DNA of 64,000 nucleotides from Pegoplata infirma (Eukaryota > Arthropoda > Insecta > Diptera > Anthomyiidae). Below are positions 11,268 through 23,037 of the stretch, one piece after another. The DNA lies in assembly GCA_963921195.1 (NCBI GenBank), contig OY992537.1, positions 12,949,716-13,013,715 on the forward strand. The letters run 5' to 3'. The translations under genes and the position numbers were made by a program. Numbering within the stretch: position 1 is the first letter of the stretch; the number at the start of each line of letters is the position of its first letter. Under the pieces are notes generated by a model. That model saw only the letters and a list, made by a program, of their open reading frames with translations. It did no database searches and was not told the DNA's origin.

Positions 11268-11700
11268 AAAAAATTAAATCGGTTGAACGGTTTTCGAGAC
11301 ATCGCTATATGAAATTTATAAAAAATTTGCGGTTTTTTGCCTATGCGTAAGAAATTAAAAAAAAATATATCTCAAAATTTCTTTCCCTTGAGCATTTCAC
11401 CATTTTTGACCATTTTTCATTTAAACTTAATTTGTCTCAAACCCGATCATTTTAACCCAGTGGCGCCTTTCGATCAACATTTTAGAAAATTTCCAAAAAA
11501 AAAAATTGGATTTTTGAAAAAAGAAAAAAACAAAAAATAGTTTTTTGATATATTTTTTTTTTTATTTTGCCCCGCTGAAAACAAATCTAAAAAAAATTCT
11601 GAAATCGGTCGAGGGCTTTCTAGATATCGCCATTTTAAATTTGTCAAGAAATTTCAAAATTTTTTTTTAAAAATCTCAATTTTTGTTTTTGACTATTTCA
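11268..11700. mobile_element. Foldback family X, left arm of an interrupted copy
   Basis: GGTTTTCGAGACATCGC, TTTAACCCAGTGGCGCC and TTCGATCAACATTTTAGAAA match the arms of the palindrome at 40277-41568. The matching second arm lies at 12295-12480 (AAGCTTGAGACAAAG, TTTGATCAAAGGGAGCCACG). The copy is therefore split by the younger palindrome at about 11700-12295. Confidence 0.6.
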
Positions 11701-12295
11701 CCGCCCGGCAGCCAATATTAAACATGAACCGGATAATATACCTCTAAAAGTAGAAATCAAATGAAATAAAACTGCATTTACAGTTTTTCATTTCGTGATC
11801 CTGTTTCCTTTTAAAAGGACTTCAAAGTTTTAATGAATACATTTTGTAAAATATTTTTGAAATATTTGTAATTGACCTAGGATGACACTGGTGACGGATG
11901 ATGAAAGATAAGGATCTTCCCTAATTTTTCCATTTTTATATTTTGCCATATCAGGATAAAAAGATGTGAAAGTCATTGAAAACTTTATCAAAATATTTTG
12001 TTGAAAATTTTGAATGCTATTGAAGTACACATTTTTGAAAGGACATAACTTACCTCCTTTTTCCTGATATGTAAAAATAATAAAAAAACAAAATTAGGGG
12101 AGATCCTCCTCTTTCATTTGCTGTCAATAGTGGCATCCTAGGACAAGTAGAAATAAAAAAAAATATATAATATTTAATCCTCTAAAACTTTGAAGTCCTT
12201 TTAAAAGGAAATAGGATCACGAAATGAAAAACTGTAAATGCAGTTTTACTACATTTAGTCTCTAGTTTCAAATGTATCCAGTTCGTGATCAACGA
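11700..12295. mobile_element. Palindromic element (GTGATCCTGTTTCC family), copy 1
   Basis: TTCATTTCGTGATCCTGTTT and CCTTTTAAAAGGACTTCAAAG at 11788-11827 recur in reverse complement at about 12187-12230. The outer sequence runs from CACCGCCCGGCAGCCAATATT to AACGACTTTTTTTGATTTTTG. A second copy in the opposite orientation lies at about 21452-22105 with the same outer sequences swapped. Internal parts include CTAGGATGACACTGGTGACGG and AAGGATCTTCCCTAATTTTTCC. Noncoding. Confidence 0.7.
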
Positions 12296-12480
12296 CTTTT
12301 TTTGATTTTTGTCGGACAGTGTTTTATAAAGCTTGAGACAAAGTTAATCTTTAATTTAAACTTATGGTTATTTAAGATAAATTTTCTAAAAAGCAAAACT
12401 TTGATCAAAGGGAGCCACGGGTTAAAATTGTCGGATTTTACTCCGCCGCAGGTTATTTTTTCCGAATGAGAAAAAATTTG
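12295..12480. mobile_element. Foldback family X, right arm of the interrupted copy
   Basis: Reverse complement of parts of 11268-11700 and similar to 40640-40830: TTTATAAAGCTTGAGACAAAG, TTTGATCAAAGGGAGCCACG, GGGTTAAAATTGTCGGA. Confidence 0.55.
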
Positions 12481-12513
12481 TACCTTACAATTTTGAGGAC
12501 TGTACTTTTTTTT

Positions 12514-13502
12514 AATTGAAATTCAAAAAAGATCAACTGCAATTCAGAAATCCCAGTTAAAATTCAGAAAAGCCTAAGTGAAATTCAGAAAATCCCAATT
12601 GAAATTCAGAAAAGCTCAATTAAATTTCAGAAAAACCCATTTCAAATTCAGAAAAGCTCAATTAAAATGCAGAAGATCTCAATTGAAATTCAGAAAATCC
12701 CGATTGAAATTCAGAAAAGCTCAATAGAAATTCAGAAAACCCAATTGTTATTCAGAAAAGCCCAAATAAAATTTAGGAAATCGCAATTGAAATTAATAAA
12801 AGCCAATTGAAATCGTTTTTGAAATTCAGAAAAGCCCATTTGAAATTCAGAAAAATCAATTGAAATTCAGAACATCACAATTAAAATTCAGAAAAGCCCA
12901 ATTGAAATTCAGAAATCGTTATTGAAATTCAGAAAAGCCGAATTGAAATTCAGAAACATACAATTGAAATTCAGAAAAGCATAATTGAAATTTAGAAAAG
13001 CACAATTAAAATTCAGGAAAGCACAATTTAATTTTGAAAACACAATTGAAATTCAGGAAAGTCCAATTCAAATTCTGAAATCGTAATTGAAATTCAGAAA
13101 TCGTTATTGAAATTCAGAAATCGTTATTGAAATTCAGAAAAGCTCAATTGTAATTCTGAAAATCTTTGTGAAAATTCAGAAAATCACAATTGAAATTCAG
13201 AAATTTACAAGTAAAATTCAGAAAAGCACAATTGAAATTTAGAAATGCAGATTTGAAATTCAGGAAAGCCCAATTGAAATTCAGAAAATCCCAATTGAAA
13301 TTCATAAATCGTAATTGAAATTCAGAAAAGCCCAATTGTAATTCAGAAAGCTTTGACGAAATTCAGAAAATTACAATTGAAATTCAGAAAATCACAATTG
13401 AAATACCGAACAGCACAATTGAAATTCAGAAAACGAAAAGTGAAATTCAGAAAAGACCAATTTAAATTCTGAAAGGCATACATGAAATTAAGAAAAGCAA
13501 TT
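12514..13502 (+). repeat. Degenerate tandem repeat, unit of about 20 bp (AATTGAAATTCAGAAAAGCCC)
   Basis: Nearly 1 kb of imperfect units with the core TTGAAATTCAGAAAA followed by GCCCA, GCTCA, TCCCA, TCACA or TCGTT. I estimate close to 50 copies with frequent single-base changes. The 63-residue minus-strand frame (FLNFN repeats) is its translation. Sharp edges and high divergence suggest an old minisatellite. Confidence 0.85.
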
Positions 13503-13570
13503 TATTTAGTAGAATAAAAATTTTCCCGAACGGGAAAATCAAAAGTTGAAGAATAATACCAATGGCACAC

Positions 13571-13835
13571 TAGCATTATATCGTCGCTGCGCCTAAAAAT
13601 GGAGTCATGTGTTTTTCAAAGAGGCCCAAGAAACAGTCTTTTTGGTCCTTTCGCAGTACTTTTTAGAAGTCAACTTTTAATCAACATGAAATTTATAATA
13701 TTGGTTTAGTGTTTATGGTAAGTTATGTTCATAAAAGTTTCGCGAAAGAACCAAATTTGGCTGTTTCTGGGGCCTCTTCAAAAATAAAATTTTAACACAC
13801 GACTCCATTTTTAGGCGCAGCGACGATATGCTATT
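13571..13835. mobile_element. Small palindromic MITE (ATCGTCGCTGCGCC termini)
   Basis: ATCGTCGCTGCGCCTAAAAA near 13580 is repeated in reverse complement at about 13809-13828. The matching extends inward through TGGAGTC, GAGGCCC, GAAACAG and GGTTCTTTCGCG-like blocks. Length is about 260 bp and there is no ORF. Confidence 0.75.
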
Positions 13836-14250
13836 TTGCCCAATCGCGGTCAAATTATTCTCTATATCCCTAACAGTGATTTTTAATTTTTGCGTAAATG
13901 GAAAACTGGCGGAAATAACATTCAGAAGCGAAGGGATGTGGCATTTTACGATTTTTTTTCCCGATCTGTATCTGATGTGGTAGACCCGTCTGCCCGTGTA
14001 ACCGTTCTATTCGGTTCAACGGTCATTAATTTTATTTTTTATTAAAAAAATAAAGCATTTTAATACTAGAATAAGTTCAAATTCCAGAACTTGGACCCGG
14101 GGGATTATAAAATGTCGTTTTTTCAGCCTGCCCCTCTTGGAGGGCGTGTATACCCAAAATAGTTTAAATAACAATAAAATTGTATAACTTTTGTGCAAAA
14201 AGCATAATGTGAATAAGTAAAAACTTTTTGAGAGAAGTTGTCCCCTACAT
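13836..14250. other. No feature recognised
   Basis: No terminal repeats or coding frame recognised. The only GC-richer patch is around 14085-14155. Confidence 0.35.
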
Positions 14251-14255
14251 TCCCC

Positions 14256-14446
14256 ATCAAAACCACCCCTTCCAAAGAAAAAAAAAAAACGAAATTTTGC
14301 TAACTAATCTTCGATCAAAATTCGTATACGAATTTTTTAACCAAATCCGGCGCAACAATCCGGAAATATTTCGTACTTTATTGAAAAAATATTTCGATAA
14401 TTCCAAAACCTCCATTTTGGCCCACAGATGCTGATTTTTAGACATA
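14256..14446 (-). mobile_element. Dispersed repeat R2 (CAGCACCTGTGG family), inverted fragment
   Basis: In reverse complement this matches other copies at 18880-19312, 24895-26400, 38945-39195 and 44300-44520. Shared blocks include ATCAGCATCTGTGG, AATTTTTTAAATATTTTTCCAAT, CGAATTTTTGAGCCGG and GAATTTTGGTCGAAAT. Overlapping frames on both strands come from the repeat. Confidence 0.6.
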
Positions 14447-14496
14447 TAAATCATTTTTTAACCAAATTAGTCTTTAAAGTTGGGAAATTTTAAGTA

Positions 14497-14756
14497 CCCA
14501 GTCGGCAAAAAAATCGCACCTGACATACTCCCTTTATAAAATTGCTGACATCTTTATACAATTTTTCAAAATGTCATCAATTACATGTCAGCAGTTGGTC
14601 AGCGGTTGTTTAAACGAATTGTTAGTGGCCTCCGATACTGGTGGACACTGCTGACATGTCATTAATGACATTTTGAAAAATTGTATGAAGATGACAGCGA
14701 TTTCATATAGGGATAGTAAACAGTATGTCAGGTGTGATTTTATTTTGCCTACTGGG
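14497..14756. mobile_element. Palindromic MITE with CCCAGT termini and TA duplication
   Basis: 260 bp with inverted ends (CCCAGTCGGCAAAAAAATCG against the reverse complement of the right end, CCCAGTAGGCAAAATAAAAT), followed by ACCTGACATACT in both arms. TA flanks each end. A related copy is at 24553-24740. Internal ATGTCAGCAGT and AATGTCATTAATGACATT palindromes are noted. Noncoding. Confidence 0.8.
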
Positions 14757-14780
14757 TATGTTTTGGAAAAAATATTGAAA

Positions 14781-15288
14781 ACAAGTAAAAAAGTTAAATT
14801 CGGCCTCGCCGAATGTATTGATACCCTCCACAATTTCAAAAAGATTAGTTCAAACATCTTTATTTAAGAGGAAATTACTTTTGAAAAAAAAAAATTTTTT
14901 TTTATATATTATCGCGAAAAAAAATGGTAAAAAAAAATCCGCGATTTTTTTATTTTTTGACAAGATATACTATGTTCCTACTTGTTTAAATACCAGTCGG
15001 TGTTCAATTATGTTCACATTTGTTAATCAGCAGCCAAATTAAAGCATTTTGTATATTTAGGTTATATAACATTTTCGTTTATACCTTTTGAACCGTTGAA
15101 CCGATATCGCTCAAATGCAATACCAAACTGCTCGGGAGAACTTCCAATAAATATGTTAAGTTTCAGTCATCTCCATGTAATATTTTGGCCGTGATCACCA
15201 TTTCCACAGACAGACAGAGAGACAGACGGACGGACAGACGGACATAGCTAGAATGTCTTAAAATCGATCACTGGTCAATTATACATAT
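14781..15288 (-). mobile_element. Mini-me-like element, tail and middle part (interrupted copy)
   Basis: Begins with ACAAGTAAAAAAGTTAAATT and the hairpin ATTCGGCCTCGCCGAAT, then ATACCCTCCACAAT. The GTCC-type run (reverse: GACAGACGGACGGACAGACG) lies at about 15208-15243. The copy breaks at ATATCGGCC and resumes at 18777, after a 3.5-kb insertion. Confidence 0.8.
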
Positions 15289-16459
15289 CGGCCATTCCAT
15301 GAAAGAACGGCCAAAATTTGACCTCGGGTCATCCGATTTTTATAAAACTTTTTTTTCAAGACCTCTAAGGAGCCATTAAGAGATTTTAGCTTGAGGTTTA
15401 GAAAAATTCTGAAAACATTCGATTTTATTCGCGATTTTCATATTTTGAAAAATCAAAAAATTTAAAAAAATTGTCAACTTTGTAGATGCATATCTTGGGC
15501 AATTCTTAATGGATCTTTGTTATTGAAAATGAGTTTGAAAGGCAATATTGTCTTATTTTACAATATTGTTTTACAAAAAATATTTTAAATTCAAAAATGC
15601 ATTTTGTATGCAATTGCATTTTCTTAATGCATTTTTTAGGTCAAAGGGCCTCTTCGATTTATTTTCTGTTTTGTACTTAATAAAATATGTAATTTTTACT
15701 AAAGACCTGTATTTATACTTTTTTGGGTCTCGTAGTTGTTATATTTAAAAAAAAAATTTAAAGAAAACGCTTAGATTTTTTTCACACAAATATTTAAATT
15801 ATTTTTAATTTTTTTGCGTTTTTTTCGTTATTTTTTAGTTTGATTGTATTAGTACGCCATAGAACGAAAAAAAATGTGCTTTATATGAACACTGTGTGTA
15901 ATTTTTAAACTTTTTTTAGCAAGCTGAACACTTGCGCTTCCCGAATTCGGCTTTTTTTCGAATTTGAAAATGCTTGCCCCCCCCTAAATGATGGGGATTT
16001 AGGACCCTTTTACGGGAAAAATAACAAAAACCATTTTGGACGTTTTCAAAAAAAAAAAATCTGTTGTAAAAAATTGACTAAAGACATGTTTAAACATTAT
16101 TTAGCTCACAAGTAGATTTAATAAATTTTTCAACTTATTTCACACTACTTTGGAAAAACACAAAATATTTATTGACGTTTTTCGCGAAAACGCGAATTGA
16201 TATAAAAAAACTGGGAGACACGTGTATTTTATTTTCAGCTCTTCTGTCAGAATTTTTCGGTCTGGTCCATGTGTACAAAAGTGTGTCGGACGGTGTAATA
16301 AAACACTGTAATTTTCACTTGAAGAAATATTTTTTTTCGCGAAAAATATATTTTTATGTGAACGTTTTTTTTATTTAAATTTACGACATCTACCAGCAAA
16401 ATTACTACGTATTCGCGAAAAAATTTTTAACTTGGTCAAATTTACAAATTATGTAGGTA

Positions 16460-17667
16460 CACTAAGAAAAAAAAATATTAAAATCAAACAGAAACAACTT
16501 TAAATTAAATATAAAACAGTGACGAAATAGAACAAAGTTTGTTTTTATTTAATTTAAATATGTTTCTAGTTGTTTTTAACATGACACGATTAGTAGACAA
16601 CATTTTAAAATTAAGATGTAACAATATTGTTTTAAAATTAGCCATGCTAAATTTAAATATGCAACAAATTTTAATTTAAAGTTGACCAATATTAATTTTA
16701 ATATGCGACATTTTTTTCTTTTGCAGCTTTTTACTTACCTAAAAACCATGAAACTTAAAATAAAACAATACAAATTTTTGTTTTAGTTTTTTTTAAATTA
16801 TTTTTACAATATTTTTTAATAACACATCAAAAAAATTAACACTACTCTAATTGTACATCTAAGGTAGAATTACATCCAAGGCTTTGGCTTTAAATATTGC
16901 TTGTTGGCTTTATTTTTTGCTATACATAAAATAATTAAAGCCAAAGCCTTGGATGTACTTCTACCCTAATTGTAGCACTACATCTAATTACAACAAATGT
17001 AATTAAGTACCAATAAAAAATAAACACACTTAAATTAATACTAATAAACACACTTAAATTAATACTAAAGTTAGAAGTTTTAATTTTCTGCCAATTACAT
17101 ACACATCCCCTCCTCGTTTTCTTTGTCTTTGTTTCACTTGGTTTTTTACTTTTTCTTCAGTTTTTTGTTTTGTTTTTAATGTTAATAATATTATTTGCCA
17201 CTTTAGATTTTTAACTTTTAATTTTACTTTAGTTAATTTAATTAATTTCACTTAAAACTCGTCACATTTAAAGATGTGAAAAATGTGCATCTTTTTTTAA
17301 TGAAAAAATATTTTAACATTGTATCTACTTAAAATAAAATTGCCCAACTTTACTATATTTCTTGAAAAAAAAAAAACTTTAAATGTCAAAAAACAAAATT
17401 GTTCAACTTTAAAATAACCACGAAAAATATTGTTTTTAATACAAATATTTGAATAAGATTTTTTTTAATTTTTAACGACTTTTAATGACAGCATATTAAA
17501 TTTAAAGTGATCAATTTTAAATTAAAATTGTATGCAATTTTAAAACAAACATATTTTGTTTAAATCAATCAAAAACAATATTAAAATTTAAATTTTTCCA
17601 AAAATATGTAGCATACTTAAAATAAACATGAAAATATTTGATTTAAATATGTTTTTTTCCCTCAGTG
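16460..17667. mobile_element. 1.2-kb TIR element with TA duplication, nested
   Basis: Ends read CACTAAGAAAAAAAAATATT and, in reverse complement, CACTGAGGGAAAAAAACATA. TA flanks both. The arms share AAATCAAA, TTTAATTTAAATATG and GCATATTAAATTTAAA blocks over a few hundred bases. The TA duplication and the CACTRAG ends are compatible with a Tc1/mariner-type nonautonomous element, but no transposase is visible. The minus-strand Lys/Arg-rich frame at 17054-17251 is AT-rich noise. Confidence 0.7.
16856..16966. mobile_element. 111-bp MITE with 8-bp duplication
   Basis: Inverted arms carry GGTAGAATTACATCCAAGG on the left and, in reverse complement, GGGTAGAAGTACATCCAAGG on the right, then GCTTTGGCTTTAA in both. 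TAATTGTA flanks it on both sides (16848-16855 and 16967-16974), the duplication length expected for hAT-type elements. It sits within the 1.2-kb element. Confidence 0.75.
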
Positions 17668-18776
17668 TACACTTTGCGGACTTTCCTTGTAAATTACAAC
17701 CCCAACGATAGAATTCCATTCTGATGGCGAATACAGGAGGTCAAAATATATAAAAATTAGTGGATCTGATTTCTGGGTCAGAACCTTTTTACATTTTTTA
17801 AATGTATAATAACAGTATTACACTGTAATTTTTATTTGCGGAAATTTGATTTTTAGCGAAATTTTTTTATTGTATTTTTTTAATTTTGATATTAATGTTG
17901 GAAAATGTTGAAAATACGGAAGATGACAGAAAAAAACTTTCGAAAAAAAAAATTTTTTTCTTTAAAAAAAAAAAAAAAAATTTTCTTTAAAAAAAAAAAA
18001 AAATACAGCATCTTTTAATGTTAAATATATTTATTCGAGTTTTTTAAATTTGAATTTAAAAATTATCCCAAAAGTATAAAAATATCGTTTTTATGGCACT
18101 TTAGCATACAAATTGCAAAAGTCACGGATATTATGAAACGGCTAACAAATTATTAAATTTAGCATACTCGAATTTGGTTTACCTTGCTGGTATAATTTTC
18201 GACTTATACAATCCAATTTAAAAAAAAAAATTAAAAAATCGAAAAATTGTGAACAAATTTCAAGTTTTGTATGGAAAAAAATTAAGTGATTTTTAAAAAA
18301 TATAATTTAAATATTTTAACCGCGAGACCCAAAATACTATAAATGCAGGCCTTTAGTAAAAATATTATATTTTAATTAACATGAAAGACAAAAAAAATCG
18401 AAGAGGCCCTTAGACTTAAAAAATGCATTTTAAAAATGCAATTGTATAAAAAATGCATTATGCAGTTCAAATTTTTTTTTCTACTAAAATATTGTAAAAG
18501 TAGACGATATTGGCAATTAAACTCGTTTTAAACGATAAAAATCCATAAAGAATTGGCTGAGATACTAATTTACAAAGTTAACCACTTTTTCCAATTTTTT
18601 GATATTTCAAAAAATTAAAATCGCGAATAAAATCGAGTGTTTTTTAAATTTTTATAAACTGAAAACTGAATTCTCTTAATGGCTCCTTAGGGTTCCTACA
18701 AAAAAAGTTTTGTGATATTCAGACGACCCAAGGTCAAAAAATGCCCATTTTTGGCCGGTCTTTCCTGGAATGGCCG

Positions 18777-18850
18777 ATATATATTTTATGGGGTCCTTGA
18801 CTGATATTTCGATGAGTTACAAACGGAATGACAAACTTATAAATACCATA
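18777..18850 (-). mobile_element. Mini-me-like element, head part (continuation of 14781-15288)
   Basis: ATTTTATGGGGTCCTTGACT, GATATTTCGATGAGTTACAA and ACGGAATGACAAACTTATA continue the interrupted copy. The terminal hairpin has decayed to AAATACCATA. Confidence 0.75.
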
Positions 18851-18879
18851 AAAATATAACAACATGATTTTGATTCAAA

Positions 18880-19312
18880 AATGCTGATCAGAATTTGTGG
18901 ACCAAAATCGCTGATCGGCATTTTTGGACCAAAAACGAGTTTTTATACATTTTTAATATTTTTTAGATAACATACTTAACATTTTCCAACTTTGAGACCA
19001 ATTTGGATGAGAAAATTGTTATGTTTAAAAATCAGCACCTGTGGGCCGAAATCGCGGGTTTGGAATTTTTTAAATATTTTTCCAATACAGTACGAAAAAT
19101 TTCCGAATTTTTGAGACGGGTTTGGAAAAAAAAAATCGGACATGAATTTTGGTGAAATTACGAAATTTTTCCAACTTTGACCGCTGTTTGCCGAATGAAG
19201 ATGACCTTGGAAATTTGTTTCATAAATAGTTGGCAGGTATTACGACACGAAATTTGAAAGTTTTTATTAGACGGGATGCCCTAGTACACATAGTTCAGTC
19301 CTGACCGTAGGC
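18880..19312 (+). mobile_element. Dispersed repeat R2, copy
   Basis: Contains TGCTGATCAGAATTTGTGG, TTTTTAGATAACATACTTAA, AACATTTTCCAACTTTGAGA, AATCAGCACCTGTGGGCC, GAAGATGACCTTGG and GACGGGATGCCCTAG, all shared with the other copies. It acts as the empty-site reference for insertions in the copy at 24895-26400. Confidence 0.65.
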
Positions 19313-20499
19313 TCAAGTAAATATATAGTTGGTCCTATTGTTTATAATATAAGGATTTATACAACTAATAAGACAACATGAACAAGTCGCGACATCTTGA
19401 GCTGCAAATAATCCTAATAACATTTTGTGGCAAAAGAAATTGAATTGATTATGAGTGGAAGCAAAGAAAAAGAAAAACAGAATTTAAGAAAGAGAGTAGA
19501 AAAAATAAACAAAATAACTTTAGTTAAAAATTCCTTTAAAAGATATGCCAGAATAAAGAAATTAAATACAGCCGCTTTACACTAAGAATATTAAAAGAAA
19601 GTAAGAAAAGAAAAAAAGGATTTAATTCAATATTAAGCATAAAAAGGACTTAAATTCATTCTCTTAAAAATAGTTGGTAGTTTTCCATTAAAATTGTTTA
19701 AAAAAAATACACTTGTTTTAAATAAAAATTGTGCTTTGCTACATTTTGAAGACTATTTTTCATTTTAGTTACATGTTCTTTTTAAATATTTTTTTTAATA
19801 CTTTTATTTTTTTGTTCCGTTTTTTTTGGTTTTCATTCAAACGTTAGGCAGGCATGTGTTTTGTATCATGTTATTGTGGTAAAACTAGAAAATTGCATTC
19901 TTTTTCATTTCGTATTTTTTTGTAGCATACTTTTGTGCGTTTGTAACCCATTCTCATGTACATTTTGTTTTCAGCTGACTATTTGTCTGTGCAAGTAGCA
20001 TATTCTTTCTGTATGTGTGTGTGTTTCTCTGTATGTATTTGCAACAAATTCATGTTGCTTTATAGTATTTGGCTGGCTGCAACCACAAATACCAACCAAA
20101 AACAATTGTCATTATTCATTTGAATTTATTTTGCGTTCCACAGACACCAACCACCACACTTTAACAATAGTTCTTAGTTGCACCAGTTTTCAATATTAAA
20201 TAAAAAAATTCTAATTTTATAGTTTTAGGGAATTTTCTTTTTTAATTTAAATATGAATAGAAATTTTGGTAGGATTTTAATAACCATTTTCTATCGTTTG
20301 AAGGTAAATAAAAAATTTTCGTAATGTTAGAAAGATTTGTAAGAATTTATTGATTTTACACTCACAAGGACGGTCCCCCATAGTTTACACACTTTTAATA
20401 AGAATAAACTTTTTTTGTTGGCTATCGTGAGGGTTAATGGAGAAATTGGAAGGGTGAAAATTGTATTCTTTTAGCTTTTCGAAAGTTTTCATATTTCTT
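19313..20499. other. Apparently unique noncoding DNA
   Basis: About 1.2 kb without recognised repeats. It has purine-rich (19440-19640) and T-rich (19730-20040) halves and a few TGTGTG motifs near 20010. I found no exon-like frame, although an intron or intergenic spacer of a large gene cannot be excluded. Confidence 0.35.
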
Positions 20500-20502
20500 T
20501 CA

Positions 20503-21434
20503 AAGGAACTATATTCGTGAACCTATATTCAAAATATGCCAACTAAAATTTGACCGATATGAGTTTCCGAAGGCAAATAGCTCCCCTATGGAATATCCAT
20601 CTGTGATAAAAATTTCAGAACAAAAAAATCATTTGTTGTCGTTTTGCATCCATTTTTGTTATTCTGCTATCTCAAAGTACGTATTTTTTTGGTGAAAATA
20701 AACGCCAACTCCCATTGTAAATTTTCAAAAATTTTTCAAAAATTTTTAAAAAAAAAAATTAGACCATTTTTCTTATTGCAATTGCCATGCTGAACACGAA
20801 TCTAGTAAAGATTTTGATAACGAATGGCTAGTTTTCAAGATATTACCATTTTGAAATTATCGGTAAATAGTGTTTGCAAAAAAAAAGGCTTATATGTAAC
20901 TTTCAAACTATTTGTCAGATTGAAACATTGTGAGTGGGGCAAATTAAGTCAATGATGTAGGCTTTCACAATAGCTACATAGTTTGGAGTGACCCTAATAC
21001 AATACAGCGTGAGTTACAGAGTCCAAAAGTTGATCACCCTGAGATTAAAAGGCTTTCGGAGCTAGTAACTTTTAAAAATATGCAAAGATTTTTAATTTTT
21101 TTTCAGTTTTTGCAATTATCGTACTAAGGATAACAAAAACCAAAAAAAATTTATATAAAAATTTTTCCAAAAAAATTTTTTTTTATTTTCCGACAAAATA
21201 TGCCAACTCTAAAAAAATATTTGTTTTTTGATGTAGTAATAAATGCCATCTCTCAAAAATACGCAAACAAGTGCAAAATATAAAATTTTTGGCATTGGCA
21301 AAAATTATTTAGAATATTTAAACCATGTTATGGAAGGTACATTGTTAATTTTTACAATAATATGCGAAATAACTAGTTTTTTAGCTCTCCTGAACAGTAA
21401 GCTTTTTCGAGTTGGCATTTATTGAATATAGTTC
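20503..21434. mobile_element. TIR element R3 (GAACTATATTC termini)
   Basis: GGAACTATATTCGTG followed by AATATGCCAACT at the left is mirrored by AGTTGGCATTTATTGAATATAGTTC at the right. The left third is related to 43912-44200 (CTATATTCAAAA, AATTTCAGAACAAAAA, CATGCTGAACACGAAT). Length is about 930 bp and there is no ORF of note. Confidence 0.55.
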
Positions 21435-21451
21435 GACGATATGAACATATT

Positions 21452-22105
21452 ACACCGTCCGACAAAAATCAAAAAGTCGTTGAACACGAAATGGATAATA
21501 TACGTTTGAAACTAGAGACTAAATGAAGTAAAACTGCATTTACGGTTTTTCATTTCGTGATCCTGTTTCTTTTTAAAAGGACTTCAAAGCTTTACAGGAT
21601 TAAATTTTATAAAATATTTTTTAATATTTGCACTTGCCTTAGGAGTGCAAGTATTACCAGGCCACTGGTGATAGCAAATGAAGGAGGAGGATATCCCCTA
21701 ATTTCCCTATTTTATTATTTTTACATATCAGGAAAAAGGAGGTACTTTCAAAAATGTATCCTTCAGTATCATTCAAAATTTTAACAAAATATTTTGATTG
21801 CATTTTCAAATGACTTTATTCACATCATTTTATCCTGATATGGCAAAATAAAAAAAAAAATGGAAAAAGTTAGGGGATATCCTCCTCATGCATTTGCTAT
21901 CTCCAGTGTCATCATGGCAATTACAAATATTTCAAAAATATTTTACAAAATGCATCCTTAAAAACTTTGAAGTCCTTTTAAAGGGAAACAGGATCACGAA
22001 GTGAAAAACTGTAAATGTAGTTTTACTCCATTTGATCTCTACTTTCAGACGTATATCATCTGGTTCATGTTTAATATTGGCTGTCGGGCGGTGTTATAAT
22101 AATGC
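21452..22105. mobile_element. Palindromic element (GTGATCCTGTTTC family), copy 2
   Basis: Opposite orientation to 11700-12295. The arms match at TTCATTTCGTGATCCTGTTT (21547) and its reverse complement near 21986-22005. The right end reads ATATTGGCTGTCGGGCGGTG. The interior shares GGATATCCCCTAATTTCCC and CAGTGTCATC blocks. Confidence 0.7.
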
Positions 22106-22230
22106 TTGAAAGCTGTATAAGTGGCGTATGATTAATATTGTAATTGCCTTCAAATAACAATCATACTTATCGGTGTACGGTGTTTTTAATAATTTGGAAA
22201 TTTAGTAAGTAGGCACTGGACAGATTGCAG
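22106..22230. repeat. GGCGTATGATTAAT / CAATCATAC repeat fragment
   Basis: TGTATAAGTGGCGTAT, AATTGCCTTCAAATAACAAT and GTAAGTAGGCACTGG are shared with 38836-38940. Similar CATACGC motifs occur near 56805-56845. It is a small palindromic dispersed repeat. Confidence 0.5.
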
Positions 22231-22608
22231 AGAAATTCATACCGGTTATAGCTAACGTAATTTTAAGCTTAAGTTTGAACGCAGGAACTCACATGTCTAA
22301 TAAGGGTACCAGAGGCCCCTAAAGTAGGACAAGTTCAGTATACAAAAACTTTAAATGCTTTAATTTCACCAAACTTTAAATGCGTTAAAAAAAAATCTAG
22401 CGCTGAGGTGAAATAAAGCCTGGAGGGTTTTGTAATGTAAAATGACCACTTTCAGTTGCTTTTGGTTTTATCCCATTCCGATTCGGAAAGTTCGATTTTG
22501 TATCACTGTGCTATTGATACGTAAGGGTTTTAAAGACATTCTTGTGATATCCATATATCTATTTGTCTGTGTTTGTCGATAAAAAAAATACGATTTTAAT
22601 GAAAAAAA
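22231..22608. other. No feature recognised
   Basis: No repeat ends or coding frame seen. Confidence 0.35.
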
Positions 22609-23028
22609 TTACATTTTCTAATTGTCAGGGTCCAAATGCAGGACGTTGAACGTCTTGTACCATAAAAATATTGCATTTGTTAAACAAAAATACAAAAAAT
22701 CGTGTAAAATAGTTGTATTTTTTAGAGGTTGGTTTAGTTCTTCAAGGGGAAACTTTTTTCCCCCTGGTCCGATTTTGCTCATTTACGAACTTAACCTGCC
22801 TAGGAATATAAGACATATTCGTGTCAAATGCCGGGAGTTTAGCTCTTTTATTTTGGACTGCATCGTGTTAACTACAGACGGACAGACGGACGGACATCGC
22901 TGGAATGTCTTAGAATCGATCACTGATTATAAATATATATATTTTATGGGGTCCTAGATCGATATTTTGATGCGTTTCACACGGAATGACAATGTGAGTA
23001 TACCCCCATACTGTAGTTGGAGGGTATA
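22609..23028 (-). mobile_element. Mini-me-like element, second subfamily, head part
   Basis: Second-subfamily marks are GGGTCCAAATGCAGGA, GGTTGGTTTAGTTCTTCAAG, CCTAGGAATATAAGACATAT, TTTTATTTTGGACTGCAT and the end ATACTGTAGTTGGAGGGTAT. The GTCC-type run is short (ACGGACAGACGGACGGAC). The same order occurs at 60448-61505 on the opposite strand. The 111-residue frame is repeat translation. Confidence 0.75.
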
Positions 23029-23037
23029 TAAATTTAT

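Larger units (their letters stand above)
15289..18776. mobile_element. 3.5-kb long-TIR element flanked by ATAT
   Basis: The left end CGGCCATTCCATGAAAGA and the reverse complement of the right end CGGCCATTCCAGGAAAGA start inverted repeats of about 500 bp (to about 15790 and from about 18270). Shared blocks are AAGGAGCCATTAAGAGA, CGATTTTATTCGCGATTTT and GGCCTCTTCGATTT-like sequence. ATAT flanks both ends. It splits a mini-me-like copy, so it is younger than that copy. The interior (about 15800-18260) has no transposase-like frame and itself contains a second element. Two other elements with similar ends are at 54793-55837 and 61690-62957. Confidence 0.8.

Noticed and set aside
12514..13502. Regular 20-bp repeats considered as a CRISPR-like array
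   Set aside because: Units are directly adjacent with no unique spacers of constant length, and the context is a eukaryotic repeat-rich genome.
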